The notes beneath the pieces are model-generated. The model was given only the letters and a program-made list of their open reading frames with translations. It was not told where the DNA came from and searched no databases. The position numbers and the translations under genes are program-made. A DNA stretch of 64,000 nt, taken from positions 2,686,001-2,750,000 of the forward strand of contig CP066701.1 in NCBI GenBank assembly GCA_016756695.1, read 5' to 3'. The DNA comes from Heyndrickxia sporothermodurans (GTDB lineage: Bacteria > Bacillota > Bacilli > Bacillales > Bacillaceae_C). Shown here piece after piece: positions 36,825 through 45,675 of this stretch (position 1 is its first letter; each line of letters opens with the position of its first letter).

Positions 36825-36854
36825 TTGATTAATTCGAATTTCATGGTATATTAT
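36825..36854 (+). promoter_or_regulatory. Sigma-A promoter of the T-box leader
   Basis: TTGATT at 36825-36830 and TATATT (16-base spacer) or TATTAT (18-base spacer) at 36847-36854. Confidence 0.6.
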
Positions 36855-36859
36855 ATTCA

Positions 36860-37105
36860 AATACTTTATTACTTAAAAGCGTCTAAGTGTAAAAGTCAAT
36901 AATGATGATCCAGAAAACGGACATAAGTAATTCTATTGAATGCAGCAAGAAGAGACTGAATGGGAGCTGAAAATTCAGGCAGCAATAGATATGAAATACA
37001 CCGTTGCTAAACATTTTGGATAAAAGAGTGAATGATTTCGGTCATTAAATAGGGTGGTACCGCGGAGAGCCTCTTCGTCCCTTTTTTAGGGATGAAGAGG
37101 CTCTT
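36860..37105 (+). promoter_or_regulatory. T-box riboswitch, tyrosine specifier
   Basis: The conserved T-box AGGGTGGTACCGCGG is at 37051-37065, followed by the terminator stem GAGCCTCTTCGTCCC / GGGATGAAGAGGCTC with TTTCT. Stem I is visible as GGACATAAGTAA.. at the 5' side and ATGAAATACACC at 36991-37002 on the 3' side of the specifier loop, giving TAC (36997-36999) as specifier codon: tyrosine. Uncharged tRNA-Tyr would stabilise the antiterminator and turn on the transporter downstream. Confidence 0.93.
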
Positions 37106-37132
37106 TCTATTAAAATCGAGGAGGTAATCAAC

Positions 37133-38527
37133 ATGTTAAATCATAAAAAAGCTCATTCGCCATCCGTTATAGAGGCAATAATACTTATAATGATTATTGT
37201 AGGATTAATGAGTATTAGTTTAATGAAATATTCTGCTGCACCTCATATCCCTATTTTATTATCAATTTTAATGCTTATATCCTATGGCCTAATGAAGAAA
37301 GTGCCGTTTAAAATTCTTGAAGAAGGGATGGTAAATGGAGCGAAATCAGGTCTATCCGCTGTATTTCTTTTTTTCTTAATTGGAATTTTGATTGCTGCAT
37401 GGATGCTAAGTGGGACAATTCCAACTTTAGTTTTTGTTGGCTTTAAAATTGTAACTGTTCATTTCTTCTATGCGATTGTTTTCGTTGTTACGGCTATTGT
37501 GGGAATGGCGATCGGCAGCTCGTTAACAACTTCAGCGACTCTCGGTGTTGCCTTTATTGGAATTGCCTCCGCCCTTGATGCGTCATTAGCGTTAACAGCG
37601 GGAGCAATTGTTTCAGGAGCTTTTTTTGGAGATAAAATGTCACCATTATCCGATACGACGAACATCGCATCAACAATGATGAGCGTCGATTTATTTGAGC
37701 ATATTCGAAACATGGCATGGACTACTGTACCAGCATTTATTATAAGTTTTATCATTTATGCCGTATGTTCACCGAGTGTATCGGCAGCGAACTTAAATAA
37801 GTTAACTAGTATTCAAGAAGCACTAATACAAACCAATTTAGTACATTGGTATAGCCTCATTCCGGTAGTTGTACTCGCAATTTTCGCTTATAAAAAAATA
37901 TCAGCATTTTTAACATTAGCACTAAATTCACTGCTTGCCATTATTCTTTCACTTTTTCATCATATACCAAGTGGACAAGAACTTTTCCAAATTCTTTTTA
38001 ATGGTTACGTTTCGAAAACGGGCAATGAAGCAATAGATAGTTTGTTAACAAGAGGCGGAATGAATAGTATGATGTTTACTGTTTCACTTGTGATACTTGC
38101 GTTAAGTATGGGTGGATTATTGTTTACTTTAGAAATTATTCCAGTTTTATTAAAGGCTTTAGCAAAAGTATTAAACAAAATTGGATCAGTCATCACAGCA
38201 GCTGCATTTACAGCTATTGGGGTAAATATTTTAATTGGAGAACAATATTTATCTATTATTCTAACGGGAGAAGCATTTCAAAAACCATTTGAAAAACTTG
38301 GACTTGCAAACAAAAATCTTTCAAGAGTTTTAGAGGATGCTGGAACAGTTGTAAATCCATTAATCCCTTGGAGTGTGTGTGGAGTATTTTTAACGAATGT
38401 ACTGGGGGTTTCAACAATGGACTATTTACCATTTTCCTTTTTTTGCTTACTGTCACCATTGTTAACAATCATCTTTGGTTGGACTGGAAAAACAATAACA
38501 GTGAATAAAAGTAAATTGACTGCATAA
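37133..38527 (+). CDS. NhaC-family transporter under tyrosine T-box control
   Basis: 464 residues, about 11 membrane helices, with the NhaC/C4-dicarboxylate-like signatures AIVGMAIGSSLTTSATLGV, GAIVSGAFFGDKMSPLSDTT and EDAGTVVNPLIPWSVCGVF. ATG at 37133 after GAGGAGG. NhaC proteins exchange Na+ for H+, but members behind tyrosine T-boxes (YheL-type) are predicted tyrosine transporters. The T-box here supports uptake of tyrosine or a close relative rather than ion homeostasis. That is inference from regulation. Confidence 0.88.
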   Translation: MLNHKKAHSPSVIEAIILIMIIVGLMSISLMKYSAAPHIPILLSILMLISYGLMKKVPFKILEEGMVNGAKSGLSAVFLFFLIGILIAAWMLSGTIPTLVFVGFKIVTVHFFYAIVFVVTAIVGMAIGSSLTTSATLGVAFIGIASALDASLALTAGAIVSGAFFGDKMSPLSDTTNIASTMMSVDLFEHIRNMAWTTVPAFIISFIIYAVCSPSVSAANLNKLTSIQEALIQTNLVHWYSLIPVVVLAIFAYKKISAFLTLALNSLLAIILSLFHHIPSGQELFQILFNGYVSKTGNEAIDSLLTRGGMNSMMFTVSLVILALSMGGLLFTLEIIPVLLKALAKVLNKIGSVITAAAFTAIGVNILIGEQYLSIILTGEAFQKPFEKLGLANKNLSRVLEDAGTVVNPLIPWSVCGVFLTNVLGVSTMDYLPFSFFCLLSPLLTIIFGWTGKTITVNKSKLTA

Positions 38528-38559
38528 TCGATTGAATTGTTATCACAATGTTCCATATC

Positions 38560-38588
38560 TTGACACACTTTGAATATATAGCTATAGT
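38560..38588 (+). promoter_or_regulatory. Sigma-A promoter of the B12 uptake operon
   Basis: TTGACA at 38560-38565, 17-base spacer, TATAGT at 38583-38588. Confidence 0.8.
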
Positions 38589-38649
38589 GAAATATGTATT
38601 AAATGAATAGTGAGAAAAATAGGTTGATAGATAGGAAGAAATAGTTGTC

Positions 38650-38902
38650 ATTTCTTCTATCGATCATGAAAAGGGAAGTCCGGTGAAATTCCGGCGCGGT
38701 CCCGCCACTGTAAATGGGAGCTCCTTAAGCAATACCACTATCTCCGGATGGGAAGGTTTTAAGGGGTGTTGAGCATGAGCCAGGAGACCTGCCTATTTTT
38801 TTACACCGAACAACCTACGTGGATAGGGTGGTGTTGAACTTGAGGGTATTTTTTCACATTCCTCAGTCAAACCACGCATCTCCACTACGGAGATGTTTTT
38901 TT
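38650..38902 (+). promoter_or_regulatory. Cobalamin riboswitch with terminator
   Basis: Conserved parts of the AdoCbl aptamer are all seen: AAAAGGGAAGTCCGGTGAAA, then CCGGCGCGGTCCCGCCACTG, TAAATGGGAG and the B12 box GAGCCAGGAGACCTGCC (38778-38794). A rho-independent terminator, CATCTCC-ACTAC-GGAGATG and TTTTTTT, ends at 38902, so ligand binding would stop transcription before the six-gene operon. Positions of the outer ends are approximate. Confidence 0.96.
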
Positions 38903-38928
38903 ATTTATTTTAATTGGGGGGGAAACAC

Positions 38929-40827
38929 GTGAAACAAAGGATTTTTCAAAGGCGAATACTTGCTATTTTGACCGCAGTGCTACTTCTTTCATTACAGTGG
39001 TCACTATTCGGCGGGCAAAAGGCGTCAGCTGCAAACGTTGATAATGCTGCAATGGTGAAAGTTGTTGATGACAATGGTAAAGAGCTATTACCTTTAACAA
39101 TTGTAAAGTTATCGAAAAATGAAACCGCATTTAATGTTTTAGAGAATTTAAAAAAGGATAAAAAAATTGATTTCCAATTTACTGTTGATCCAACATACGG
39201 AGAGTTTATAACAAGTATTGGGAAATTTATTCCCAAAAATCAAGATTACTGGGGATTTTTTGTTAATGGTATAGATCCTAATGTTGGAGCTTCAGGCTAT
39301 AAAGTGAATGATGGTGATGATTTACTATTTAAAGTAGTAAGTTATCCACCAGAAACAGTAAAGGTTAATGTTGAGGCAAAAGATAAAAAAGGTAATACTA
39401 TTTTAAAAGAAGAAGATGTAGAGTTGATAAATGGTGCGAATGCATACGATGCTCTAAAGCAAGCGGCAAGCAAAAAGAATGTAAAATTGGAGTCTTCAAT
39501 CGATTCTAGCTATTTCGCATTTATCAGCAACATTGGCAATACGAAACTTGCTGAAGGTGATTATTGGTCAATTTCTCTTAACGGAAAACCTATGGAAGTT
39601 GGTTTATCCTCTTATGAAATTAAGGATAAAGATAAAATTCAATTAAATGTAGTTGGAACTGAACCTCCTACCGATACAAATGATAAAAATGAAAATCCTG
39701 ATAAGAGCAATAACTCAGATGGGAAAATAGATGATACACAAACAAAGATTTCAAAGAAACAAGTAGAAGCACTGCTTAAATCAACGGCCAATTATGTATT
39801 AAAAAATGGTGGAAGCAATGAATTTGAGATTGTTGGATTGAAAAAATCCGGTCATCCTGTACCAGATTCCTATTTGAAAAATATTGAAAGCTTACTTAAA
39901 GAAAATGATGGAACTTTCCGTAACGTAACTGATTATGAAAGATTAGCAATTGGTATTACAGCTGCGGGAAAAGATGCATCTAATTTCGCTGGGTACAACT
40001 TAATTAAGAAGATATATGAGAATGAACGAATGACCAATCAAGGTACAAATGGTATTATTTATGCCTTATTAGCGTTAGATAGTGGTAAGTATAAAATTCC
40101 GACTGACGCCGAATGGACTAGAGAGAAATTGGTCGATTACCTGGTTAAAAATCAGTTAAAAGATGGTGGTTGGCCACTATATGGCGATAGTGCAAGTGTA
40201 GATATTACGGCGATGGCACTTGCTGCGCTGTCTCCATATAAAAGTCAAGAAAAGGTAAAATCCGCTATTGACAGTGCCGTGGAATGGCTATCGAGAAAAC
40301 AGGATAAAAATGGCGGCTTTAGTAGCACTATTAATGGTGGGGATGCCAGTGAAACGACATCACAAGTGATAATTGGTTTAACAGCCATTGGCGTAGATCC
40401 GAATGGGAAACAGTTTACAAAATCAGGAGTAAATCTAGTTCAGCATTTACTTTCTTTTAAACAAAAAGATGGCGGATTTGCACATATTATAACTGACAAT
40501 GAATCTAACATTATTGCAACAGTACAAGCATTATTAGGGTTATCGGCTTACAATGAATATTTAGATGGCAAAGGCTCGATTTATCAATTTGCAGGAAGTC
40601 AATCATCTAATAAACCAAATGAAAAGCCAAATGAAAAATTAAATGAAAAACCAAAAACAACTAACGATAATCTACCGAAAGATTCGAATCAGCAATCGGA
40701 AAAAACAACTAAAGGTGAACGATTACCAAATACAGCGACAAATACGTACAATATTCTTATTTTTGGTGTGGTCTTAATTATTTTAGGCGGTGTATTGTAT
40801 GTAAATGCTCGCAAAAAGAGAGTATGA
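38929..40827 (+). CDS. Wall-anchored transcobalamin/intrinsic-factor-like B12-binding protein
   Basis: GTG start at 38929 (MKQRIFQRRILAILTAVLLL) after GGGGGGA; 632 residues. Signal peptide cleaved near KASA-ANV. Two DUF4430 domains (about residues 40-140 and 145-245), each with the hallmark Tyr-Trp section (QDYWGFFVNG and GDYWSISLNG) of the transcobalamin C-terminal domain. Then an Asp/Asn linker and an alpha/alpha-barrel of prenyltransferase/squalene-oxidase-type repeats (about 275-550; KDGGWPLYGDSASVDITAMA, NGGFSSTINGGDASETTSQV). C-terminal LPNTA sorting signal (599-603), membrane helix and RKKR tail. DUF4430 plus alpha6/alpha6 barrel is how animal intrinsic factor and transcobalamin are built. 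Likely captures cobalamin at the cell wall; under a cobalamin riboswitch. Confidence 0.92.
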   Translation: MKQRIFQRRILAILTAVLLLSLQWSLFGGQKASAANVDNAAMVKVVDDNGKELLPLTIVKLSKNETAFNVLENLKKDKKIDFQFTVDPTYGEFITSIGKFIPKNQDYWGFFVNGIDPNVGASGYKVNDGDDLLFKVVSYPPETVKVNVEAKDKKGNTILKEEDVELINGANAYDALKQAASKKNVKLESSIDSSYFAFISNIGNTKLAEGDYWSISLNGKPMEVGLSSYEIKDKDKIQLNVVGTEPPTDTNDKNENPDKSNNSDGKIDDTQTKISKKQVEALLKSTANYVLKNGGSNEFEIVGLKKSGHPVPDSYLKNIESLLKENDGTFRNVTDYERLAIGITAAGKDASNFAGYNLIKKIYENERMTNQGTNGIIYALLALDSGKYKIPTDAEWTREKLVDYLVKNQLKDGGWPLYGDSASVDITAMALAALSPYKSQEKVKSAIDSAVEWLSRKQDKNGGFSSTINGGDASETTSQVIIGLTAIGVDPNGKQFTKSGVNLVQHLLSFKQKDGGFAHIITDNESNIIATVQALLGLSAYNEYLDGKGSIYQFAGSQSSNKPNEKPNEKLNEKPKTTNDNLPKDSNQQSEKTTKGERLPNTATNTYNILIFGVVLIILGGVLYVNARKKRV

Positions 40828-40833
40828 TATAAA

Positions 40834-41409
40834 ATGAAAAAAATTTCAGCACTGATTCTTTTGATAGCGGGTCTATTTTGTGTGTTTTTCAGTGGCTGGA
40901 AAATTTTGAAGAGCCAACACTCGCAAGTGCTGGCTCTTCAGCAAGCTAGGGAACTCACGCCAATAAAATTTTTAGAAAAACCCGGAATTAATAGGACTGT
41001 ACAATCTGTTGATAAACATGTATTAGGGATATTAGAAGTTCCAACATTGAATGCAGAGCTTCCAATTGTAGAAGGAACGACTGACGAACAGCTTAAAAAG
41101 GGAGTTGGTCATTTTAGTAAATCAGCACTTCCTGGGGGAAATGACCAAATTGTCCTTTCCGGTCATCGTGATACTGTATTTAGACGTTTTGGTGAGTTGA
41201 AAGAAGGAGATCCACTGATTGTTACTTATCAAGGTGAAATTTTTACTTATATAGTGGAACGGACAAAGGTAGTAGATGCAGAAGATCGAACAATCATCCA
41301 TTCAACAGCACCTAAAGAAGAGCTTGTACTCACAACTTGTTATCCTTTTCATTTTATTGGAAACGCGCCGAATAGGTATATTATTTATGCTTATCCAAAA
41401 ACAACATAG
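40834..41409 (+). CDS. Class D sortase
   Basis: 191 residues, N-terminal membrane anchor (LILLIAGLFCVFFSG). Catalytic residues are His111 in LSGHRDT, Cys169 in LTTCYPF and Arg181 in PNRYIIYAY. Class D sortases of Bacillus recognise LPNTA-type signals, exactly the motif at the end of the preceding protein, 6 bases upstream. It would attach that B12-binding protein to peptidoglycan. A dedicated sortase in the same transcript is typical for specialised surface systems. Confidence 0.93.
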   Translation: MKKISALILLIAGLFCVFFSGWKILKSQHSQVLALQQARELTPIKFLEKPGINRTVQSVDKHVLGILEVPTLNAELPIVEGTTDEQLKKGVGHFSKSALPGGNDQIVLSGHRDTVFRRFGELKEGDPLIVTYQGEIFTYIVERTKVVDAEDRTIIHSTAPKEELVLTTCYPFHFIGNAPNRYIIYAYPKTT

Positions 41410-41421
41410 GAGATGGATTGA

Positions 41422-42228
41422 ATGAAACTGTTGAAATCTTTCGCCGTTTTGCTACTTACATCTTTGACTATTTTTTTTATCGCAGGATGTCAAAAGGATG
41501 AAGTAAAACCTATAACGGAAGATAGCAAAGCAACTAACATTACAGCAAGTAATACAAACGAAAATGGTTTACAAAAGGAAGCGGACAATAGTAGTGATGA
41601 AAGAGAAAAAAAGCAAGAAGTGCAAACGTCTAAATCAACTACGAATGAAAGCAGTAATAAGAAAGAAGAAAAAACGAATAGCCAAAATGTGAGTAAAACG
41701 AATAAAGATAGTAACATGAATAGTAGTAAAACTACTACTGAAAAGAAGCCAAAATCTGCTGAAAGAAAACAAGCTTCAATAGAGAATAAGACCAAAGAAA
41801 CGAAAAAGGAAACAAGAAAACAAACAAAAAAACAAACGTCTCAACCGAAAGAAACGGCAAAACAGCAAAATAATCATCCGAAAAAGGCGGCAACCCCACT
41901 ATCAAGTGTTCAGATAAGTATTGAAGGGGATAAAAAAACAGGAACGATTCTTTCGCAAACAAAAGTAGTTATAAATAACGGTGATACAATGCTTACAGCA
42001 ACGAGAAAAATCCTTAAAGAAAAGGGAATCCCCATAAGTGTGACAGGAAGCGGTGCGACCGCCTATGTACAAGGGATAGCGAACCTTTTTGAATTTGATT
42101 TAGGTCCAATGAGCGGTTGGACAGTTAAAAAAAATGGCGTATTATTAAATCGTAGTGCTGGAGTAGTAACTGTAAAGAATGGTGATCGAATTGAGTGGAT
42201 CTATACGACAGACTATAGTAAAAAATAA
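41422..42228 (+). CDS. DUF4430 lipoprotein, probable B12 relay
   Basis: 268 residues. Signal peptide with lipobox FIAGC (Cys23), then a 137-residue disordered Lys/Thr/Ser/Glu-rich spacer, and a C-terminal DUF4430 domain (about 162-265) with MSGWTVKKNGVLLNR, the equivalent of the Tyr-Trp section of transcobalamin. Anchored on the outer face of the membrane with a long tether, it is placed to take cobalamin from the wall protein and hand it to the ECF transporter. ATG at 41422 after GGAGATGG, 12 bases past the sortase gene. The relay role is inference. Confidence 0.85.
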   Translation: MKLLKSFAVLLLTSLTIFFIAGCQKDEVKPITEDSKATNITASNTNENGLQKEADNSSDEREKKQEVQTSKSTTNESSNKKEEKTNSQNVSKTNKDSNMNSSKTTTEKKPKSAERKQASIENKTKETKKETRKQTKKQTSQPKETAKQQNNHPKKAATPLSSVQISIEGDKKTGTILSQTKVVINNGDTMLTATRKILKEKGIPISVTGSGATAYVQGIANLFEFDLGPMSGWTVKKNGVLLNRSAGVVTVKNGDRIEWIYTTDYSKK

Positions 42229-43111
42229 TAGGGGATTCCGATCGTTTCATCCTTTCGTATGTTTTCTTTACTACATCGGGGCTGCGGCACTGGTTATGCT
42301 TTCAAAGCATCCAGTGTTTTTGTTTGTTGGAGCAATCATTCTCATTGGTGTAAATATTAGTTTAGATAGGGGAAAAGCAATTAGACAATGGTGGAAAATG
42401 CTACTCTTTGTTTCAATGTTCTTTATAATCATTAATCCTCTTATTAATCATCGTGGTACATATATCTTATTTTATCTTGGACAAAATCCGATCATGCTTG
42501 AAGCGGTTATTCAAGGGGTTATTTTTTCACTTTCACTATTATGCTTAATGATATTATTCGCTTCTTATAATCTTGTGATAACAGCGAATAAATTTCTTTT
42601 TTTATTTTCAAAATGGCTACCACAATGGGCATTACTAGCTATGTTAGCTATACGATTTGTTCCGTTGTTAAAACGAAGACTGCAGGAAATTCAACAGGTT
42701 CAAAAAGGAAGGGGTCTATCTGTAGCGGAAGGTCCTTTAAAATTACGCGCAAAAAATGGTGTTCAACTAGTTCAAATTTTGTTAACTTGGTCATTAGAAG
42801 AAGCGATCCAAACAGCAGATTCGATGATTGCAAGAGGGTACGGGGTGAAAAAAAGAAGCCGGTATACACCGTATCAAATGCATAGCAAAGATTGGCTAGC
42901 TTTAGGATTTATTGTCATACTAGGAAGCATTTCAATTTTCGGATGGTATCTAGGTGATAATGTTCTAGCGATTAATCCTATTTTGGAAACTGTAAGATTA
43001 ATCGGTAGAGAGTGGTTTTTCCTTATAATATTTATGTTGTACATTAGTTTTCCACTGATAATAGAAGGCAGGGAGGCATTAAGATGGCATTATTGGAAGC
43101 GAAAAATATAA
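42179..43111 (+). CDS. ECF transporter T component
   Basis: Membrane protein with about six helices and the two coupling motifs of T components, QKGRGLSVAEG and SMIARGYGVKKR. Start uncertain: ATG 42179 overlaps the lipoprotein gene by 50 bases; TTG 42191 has GGTGAT just upstream; the family-typical part begins FRSFHPFVCFLYY. It links the two ATPase domains to the S subunit. Overlapping starts in this operon imply translational coupling. Confidence 0.9.
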   Translation: MVIELSGSIRQTIVKNNRGFRSFHPFVCFLYYIGAAALVMLSKHPVFLFVGAIILIGVNISLDRGKAIRQWWKMLLFVSMFFIIINPLINHRGTYILFYLGQNPIMLEAVIQGVIFSLSLLCLMILFASYNLVITANKFLFLFSKWLPQWALLAMLAIRFVPLLKRRLQEIQQVQKGRGLSVAEGPLKLRAKNGVQLVQILLTWSLEEAIQTADSMIARGYGVKKRSRYTPYQMHSKDWLALGFIVILGSISIFGWYLGDNVLAINPILETVRLIGREWFFLIIFMLYISFPLIIEGREALRWHYWKRKI

Positions 43112-44736
43112 GTTTTCATTATCCGGAAGAACGAAGTCCCGCACTGGACAATGTGTCATTTTATGTAAATGAAGGCGACTTCATTGTCTTATGTGGAGCA
43201 TCTGGAAGTGGAAAATCTACCCTCCTGCGTTTATTAAAAAAGGAAGTGTCTCCCCATGGGAAAGTTTCCGGTGATATTTACTATAATGACCAACCAATCT
43301 TTCAATTAGATTCTGAAGTAGCGGCAAGAGAGCTCGGTATGGTCTTTCAAGATCCGGAATATCAATTAGTGATGGATCAAGTAATGGAAGAATTAATATT
43401 TGGAATGGAAAATATCGGTTTTTCGACTGAATATATGAGGAAAAAAGTAGCTGAGATGGTCCACTTTTTTGGCTTAGATGATCTGTTGGAAAAAAAGACA
43501 TATGAGATTTCAGGTGGTCAAAAGCAACTTGTCAATTTAGCTTCAATCCTCCTATTAGAGCCAAGGATATTATTGCTTGATGAACCAACAGCCCAATTGG
43601 ATCCAGTTGCGGCTAAGGAATTTATCGGAATGCTGCATCGTATGAACGAGGAATTTGGAATTACTGTTATTATTGCTGAACATCGCTTAGAAGAATTATT
43701 TGCACTGGCCGATCGAGCAATAATACTCGAGCAAGGAAAAGTCATTTTTGATAGTACACCTCGCAATGTTTCACTAAGGATTGGTAATAATGCTGAAAAT
43801 AAACTGTACTCATACTTACCTAGTCCCGCCATTTTGTATTTGGAGCATTCATTAAATATCCAAGAAAGAGAGCTTCCTCTTACAGTTAAAGAAGGAAAAC
43901 TGTGGGTAAAACAACTTAATATTGAAGAGGTACGAACGAATAGTAAAGAAGAAATTCCTGAAGGTACGCCTTTATTGCAAATGAAAAATATTGATTTTCA
44001 ATATACTAAAGATCAACGAAAAATACTGGATCGTACGTCTCTTTCGGTCTTTGAGGGAGAGGCACTGGCGATTGTTGGTGCAAACGGGACAGGAAAGTCT
44101 ACCCTTTTAAAAATCATGGCGGGAATAGAAAAGCCCCAAGGGGGATCGATTCTTTATAAAGGGAAAAGAATGAAAAAACACGATCCTTTAAATATTGGAT
44201 ATTTACCGCAAAACCCTAAATTATTCTTTTTACACGACACATTGGAAGCTGAACTTGATGAAATTATTAAACAGCATAAACTAAATGAAGGAAAAACGAG
44301 AGCGAAGGAACTTCTTGAATGGTTTCAATTAGCCAGCCTAGCAAATAGACATCCATATGATTTGAGCGGTGGAGAATTACAAAAAGCAGCACTTGCTGGT
44401 GTATTGCTGACTAATCCAAAAGTACTGTTAATCGACGAACCGACAAAAGGTTTGGATCCCGATGCAAAAAAACGATTTGGAGAGTTATTAGTTCGTTTAA
44501 GGGAAAAAGGGGTGACAATTGTATTAATTACCCATGATATCGAATTTGCCGCGCAGTATGCGACAAGATGTGCAATGTTATTCCAAGGAAACATAACTGT
44601 AACCGCACCTGTACATAGTTTTTTTTCGGGAAATACTTTTTATACGACAACAATTAATCGAATGATTAGAGGAAGCAGTGCTCCAAATGTTTTGACAGTG
44701 GAGGAGGCAAGAACAAAATGGCGCGTCATCAAGTAA
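43084..44736 (+). CDS. ECF transporter fused ATPase (A and A')
   Basis: 550 residues from ATG 43084 after GGGAGG, overlapping the T-component gene by 28 bases. Two ABC domains in one chain: Walker A GASGSGKSTL and GANGTGKSTLL, signatures ISGGQKQLVNLA and LSGGELQKAALA, Walker B ILLLDEPTAQLDP and VLLIDEPTKGLDP. Both sites look complete. Fused EcfA-EcfA' is common for dedicated (group I-like) ECF systems. Powers cobalamin import. Confidence 0.95.
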   Translation: MALLEAKNISFHYPEERSPALDNVSFYVNEGDFIVLCGASGSGKSTLLRLLKKEVSPHGKVSGDIYYNDQPIFQLDSEVAARELGMVFQDPEYQLVMDQVMEELIFGMENIGFSTEYMRKKVAEMVHFFGLDDLLEKKTYEISGGQKQLVNLASILLLEPRILLLDEPTAQLDPVAAKEFIGMLHRMNEEFGITVIIAEHRLEELFALADRAIILEQGKVIFDSTPRNVSLRIGNNAENKLYSYLPSPAILYLEHSLNIQERELPLTVKEGKLWVKQLNIEEVRTNSKEEIPEGTPLLQMKNIDFQYTKDQRKILDRTSLSVFEGEALAIVGANGTGKSTLLKIMAGIEKPQGGSILYKGKRMKKHDPLNIGYLPQNPKLFFLHDTLEAELDEIIKQHKLNEGKTRAKELLEWFQLASLANRHPYDLSGGELQKAALAGVLLTNPKVLLIDEPTKGLDPDAKKRFGELLVRLREKGVTIVLITHDIEFAAQYATRCAMLFQGNITVTAPVHSFFSGNTFYTTTINRMIRGSSAPNVLTVEEARTKWRVIK

Positions 44737-45404
44737 TATTACTGAGCTCTGCGTTAATGCTGTCAATCATGCTTATTCTCGTAACACTTTTTATTCAGCA
44801 TCATTTTATGCTTGTTAGCGTTTTATTCGTCATGCTAACGTTTTTACCATTCGTTATTCGATTTGAACGAAGAAAAGTATCGGGAAGAGAGCTTGTCTTA
44901 CTCGCTGTACTTTCAGCGATTGCTGCTGTATCAAGAGTTCCATTTTCATCCATTCCTAGTGTTCAGCCAACGACATTTGTCATTATTATTACAGGTTTAG
45001 CCTTAGGTGCTGAAAGTGGTTTTGTTGTTGGCGCATTAGCTGCGCTAGTTTCAAATCTTTTTCTAGGCCAAGGTCCTTGGACCCCATGGCAAATGTATTC
45101 TTGGGGAATGATTGGCCTTGCAGCAGGTCTATTGCGCCACACAAAATTTATGAAATGGTCAATTGGGAGATACATATTTGGGTTTATTTCAGGAATATTA
45201 TTTGGTTGGGTTATGAATATATGGTTTTTTGTGGGGAATATGGACCAAATTACGATTTCACATATTCTTGCTTCCTTTGGTACAAGTTTATACTTTGATC
45301 TAGCTCATGCGATTTCGAATGTTTTTTTTCTCGCTGTTTTTGGTAAAGCGTGGATTAAAATACTCCTTCGATTTAAAAAAAAATATGGGCTTCTGGATCG
45401 TTAA
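44718..45404 (+). CDS. ECF transporter S component, CbrT-like
   Basis: 228 residues, about six to seven helices, with ATG after GAGGAGGC and 19-base overlap with the ATPase gene. The block SSIPSVQPTTFVIIITGLAL, GAESGFVVGALAALVSNLFL and GQGPWTPWQMYSWGMIGLAAG is the pattern of CbrT-type S components, which bind cobalamin. As the substrate-specific membrane subunit at the end of a cobalamin-riboswitch operon, it almost surely imports B12 or its precursors. Confidence 0.92.
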   Translation: MARHQVILLSSALMLSIMLILVTLFIQHHFMLVSVLFVMLTFLPFVIRFERRKVSGRELVLLAVLSAIAAVSRVPFSSIPSVQPTTFVIIITGLALGAESGFVVGALAALVSNLFLGQGPWTPWQMYSWGMIGLAAGLLRHTKFMKWSIGRYIFGFISGILFGWVMNIWFFVGNMDQITISHILASFGTSLYFDLAHAISNVFFLAVFGKAWIKILLRFKKKYGLLDR

Positions 45405-45518
45405 ATTCATTTATAAAAAGCTCCGCTCCTAAGAACATTATTTTCTTTATTTGTTTCTTTCAATAAGAATAATTATTCGCTATTTGGTAATTATATGGTT
45501 ATGATAGGAGGAAAAATT

Positions 45519-45668
45519 ATGGGAAAAAATGACTGGAGAGAGTTGGATTTTTCAAGTTTTTGGATTGGTTATTTAAGCGATAGCTTTCCTGAAAGAATGA
45601 CTACCTATGAGATGGAAGAGGAATTTACCCCTGTGCTTAATGATACAAAAACTACTGAATTTTCCTAA
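45519..45668 (+). CDS. Small acidic protein, unrecognised
   Basis: 49 residues from ATG 45519 after AGGAGG: MGKNDWRELDFSSFWIGYLS then DSFPERMTTYEMEEEFTPVL. Ends 7 bases before the next gene's start, so probably translationally coupled to that membrane protein. No family recognised. Confidence 0.7.
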   Translation: MGKNDWRELDFSSFWIGYLSDSFPERMTTYEMEEEFTPVLNDTKTTEFS

Positions 45669-45675
45669 AAGTAAT

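Noticed and set aside
41490-41795. Minus-strand Leu/Phe/Ser-rich ORF
   Set aside because: It is the antisense of the Lys/Thr/Ser-rich tether of the DUF4430 lipoprotein; no ribosome site, membrane-like look is an artefact of AAA/AAG codons.
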